From assembly GCA_025345505.1 (NCBI GenBank), contig JANVCC010000018.1, positions 10,493,178-10,557,177 on the forward strand: DNA of 64,000 nucleotides, written 5' to 3'. This DNA is from Todiramphus chloris collaris (lineage: Eukaryota > Chordata > Aves > Coraciiformes > Alcedinidae). Below are positions 61,651-64,000 of this stretch, piece after piece. Within the stretch, counting starts at the first letter, position 1. Each line of letters begins with the position of its first letter. A program made the position numbers and the translations under genes. The notes under the pieces were generated by a model. The model saw nothing but the letters and a program-made list of their open reading frames with translations. It had not been told where the DNA came from and made no database searches.

Positions 61651-64000
61651 TTTTCTTTGTATGATTTTTTGATAGTCCTTCATACAGGGTCCGATGCTAT
61701 AAATCTCATGTATTGTGCTTCTTCATGAAATTCATTCCAACCGAAGGTACTGAAAACCTCAGTAATGTCCCCATGTGTAACAACTACTGACACGTATAAC
61801 ACATCAACAACCAGGTCCAGAAGATACTGAGACTACACATGTGCTCTGGTAATTAATTCTGCAAAAACAGATCTCTATCCAGGGTAAGCTTTATTTACAT
61901 AGTGAAAGGAAATGCTATTTTGAAAAATGGGAAAAATCTTTTTTTTTTTCTGGCCACAAACAACTTATCTTAAATTGAAATTAGTTTGAAACATTAATTT
62001 TACTGTGTTCATAACCTACCATATAATCAAGGTGAAGTTCTTGTTCTCAGGAGGATGGAGAAAGTACTATATGAGACATACTGCTTTCTACACTAAGAAA
62101 AAATCAAGAATAGTCAGGTTTTATGTCATGATAAACTGTGTACATAGAAGTGATTTTACACCTGAAGATGTAGTTTGAAGACAGGTATTTACTAGCTAAC
62201 AGAATGAATAAAAAGACACAGTTGCTCCAGGCATTTCCCAAGGCTCAGCTTTTAGGAATGACTAAGGCATAAAATAAAAGCACTGATCTCTCCTTACAGA
62301 TGAAGGGCAGCAGGACTCAGCTGATAAAACACCATTCATCGTCTAAAGCCAAGCTGTGTTTTAGAACACCAAAAATAAAAAAAATAATCTTATGACTGGA
62401 GTGACTGGAGGTCAAAGTATATTCAAAACTAAAATGATTCTTTATTGATTAATTTTAGTGAGTAAAATCTCTACCTGACTTTCAGCAGTTCATTAAGATG
62501 AGAGCACTAGCAATGTAAGCTGGTATTATAAAAACCAGGCAAGATCTCAGATTATCTGGGGGCACTTCTGACCACAACACAAACAAAGCAAGTTTTACTC
62601 GGCAATAACTAAAGCAAGAACTTAGAGCTCAGCAAATCCTTAGTACGCTAGACTCTGACTTATTGTTGAGACAGCAATATAAAACCATATCGATTATGCA
62701 GATGATATTCATAACAGTGCCTCCATGTAATTGCTCTGTGCAATAAATTCAGTGAGCAACATTTTACTGCTTTGTTTTGTGGGCACTGTAGTCATCACTT
62801 GTGCAAGATTCAGAGAGAAAATTGATCTTGCTTAGGAAGGCCATGATCCGAAACCTCCTATAATACTACTATTAAGTGATTTTTTAGATTAAGTCAAGAA
62901 TGTAGAGGAAAGTTACACAATAACTATGTTAAGAGGAGTTTCATGATCTGAAGAATGCCTGGTTTGACTTGCAGGGACTTGATCCCTGAGCCATGAACCA
63001 GGACCTTGTTGTGCCAGGCACCATAAGAACAATTTATGGCATTTAAACAAGTGACTCCAGCTACAGGGCAAAGACCAAAGATGACAACTTCTGTCTCAGC
63101 ACATCATGCTCTCCATTCAAGGGAAACTTTTACTAAAGCAACTTTTTATTCAAGGGTAAAACTCTGCTCAGATGGAAACAATGTTTTCCTGAAGTGCCAA
63201 AACCTGTGTTAAGCACATCCTAAGAGCATAAAGCTACCACAAATTTCACAGCTCTCAACTTGAAGTGCAGCATTAACCTCTTTGATCTTCAGTAAACAAC
63301 AAGTATTCATATATAACATAATAAACTGCTAACCATTCCAAAGCACACGCTTCTTGCCCTGGAGAGAACATAAGGGAGTAAGCAAACACATACCAGATGT
63401 TAGTTACTTGGTTGATTTAATTGCTTCAGTTGTTTCAATGAGCTACTGGATAGGAACTCATATAGAATAGAAAATGAAACAAAACACAAAAGAAAAATGC
63501 TTACTGGAAGAATCAACATTATTTTCCAAGATGAATAAAAAAACCCAACAAATAGAAGTTCCAAATGTTAAGCTTGAGGGCTAAATAAAAGCCAGTCATA
63601 AGGAAAGCTGTGTGAAAAGGATACAAACATTAGAATAAAAACCAAAATGACAGGATCCAACTCTTCCCAATCCAATTTGGAGATGGGCTCTAGGCAGCAC
63701 TTCTGGAGTCATTCATTGTTGGGGAGGCCACAGGCCCATTGTCTGGCTTGGAAGGAGGATTGCAAATTCCTGAGCTTTTAGCAGGCTGTGAAATCCCTAA
63801 AGCTCACAAAAGAACCACAGAAACAGAGTTTGTATATACCATTCCTTTGAGAGAGCTATGCCACAGATGTATAACATACCCCAAAGTGCTGTGGTTTCCA
63901 ACCTCTTCTGGAACAAACCCCTAAAAATATTTAGTGGCAATGTGGATCCCCATACCACAAATTTGTCAGCAACAATTCTCTTTCTCGGTTACCTTTCACA
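61651..64000. other. Unique non-coding DNA, upstream of the KCNS3 acceptor
   Basis: Inferred to continue the KCNS3 5'-UTR intron. No CpG island, exon or repeat recognised; a 61-codon frame at 63739-63924 has no motif. Confidence 0.5.

Noticed and set aside
63860-63965. Possible ancient DNA transposon or SINE remnant near GTGGTTTCCAACCTCTTCTGG
   Set aside because: Vague resemblance to known repeat wording, too short and diverged to support.

Overview
The window looks like bird genomic DNA from a gene-poor region. It is AT-rich and has low overall repeat density. Almost all recognisable interspersed repeats are CR1-type LINE copies, most of them 5'-truncated, and several end in the (ATTCTRTG)n 3' tail typical of avian CR1. 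There is also one fragment resembling an avian ERVL-type LTR. The only confident protein-coding gene is KCNS3 (Kv9.3, an electrically silent modifier subunit of Kv2 channels). Its whole coding sequence lies on the minus strand in one exon at 57339..58823. CR1 is also common in crocodilians and turtles, so 'bird' is an inference from CR1 style, repeat density and the KCNS3 sequence together.

Layout: 1-7884 is unique AT-rich DNA interrupted by a GC-richer block at 3442-4045. A CR1 3' half is at 7885-8708. Non-coding sequence then continues to 23937, with two places of unusually long open frames (13445-14038 plus strand, 20235-20813 minus strand). A minus-strand CR1 at about 23938-25125 abuts an LTR fragment at about 25137-25330. 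Unique DNA follows to 39186, with a small CR1 stub and an AT palindrome at about 31.5 kb. Two plus-strand CR1s from different subfamilies lie at 39187-40421 and 41326-43206. A short minus-strand CR1 is at 45364-45665. Unique DNA resumes to 57338, with a CpG-bearing patch at about 50.1-50.3 kb, a possible conserved element with a perfect hairpin at about 53.0-53.7 kb, and a (GGAGA)n array split by an assembly gap at about 56.0 kb. KCNS3 follows, and from 58874 to the end is sequence upstream of its splice acceptor, inferred to be a 5'-UTR intron, holding one more CR1.

The gene reads right to left. The 57 kb at lower coordinates is therefore its 3' flank, which agrees with what is known in mammals, where a long gene-poor interval follows KCNS3. 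No promoter, CpG island or upstream exon of KCNS3 could be recognised in the window. I found no tRNA, rRNA, CRISPR or other RNA gene, and nothing that amounts to a new multi-gene system. The points most worth following up are the start-stop uORF in the KCNS3 coding exon, the false N-terminal extension of its open frame into the intron, the hairpin element at 53.56 kb, and the two long open frames of unknown origin.
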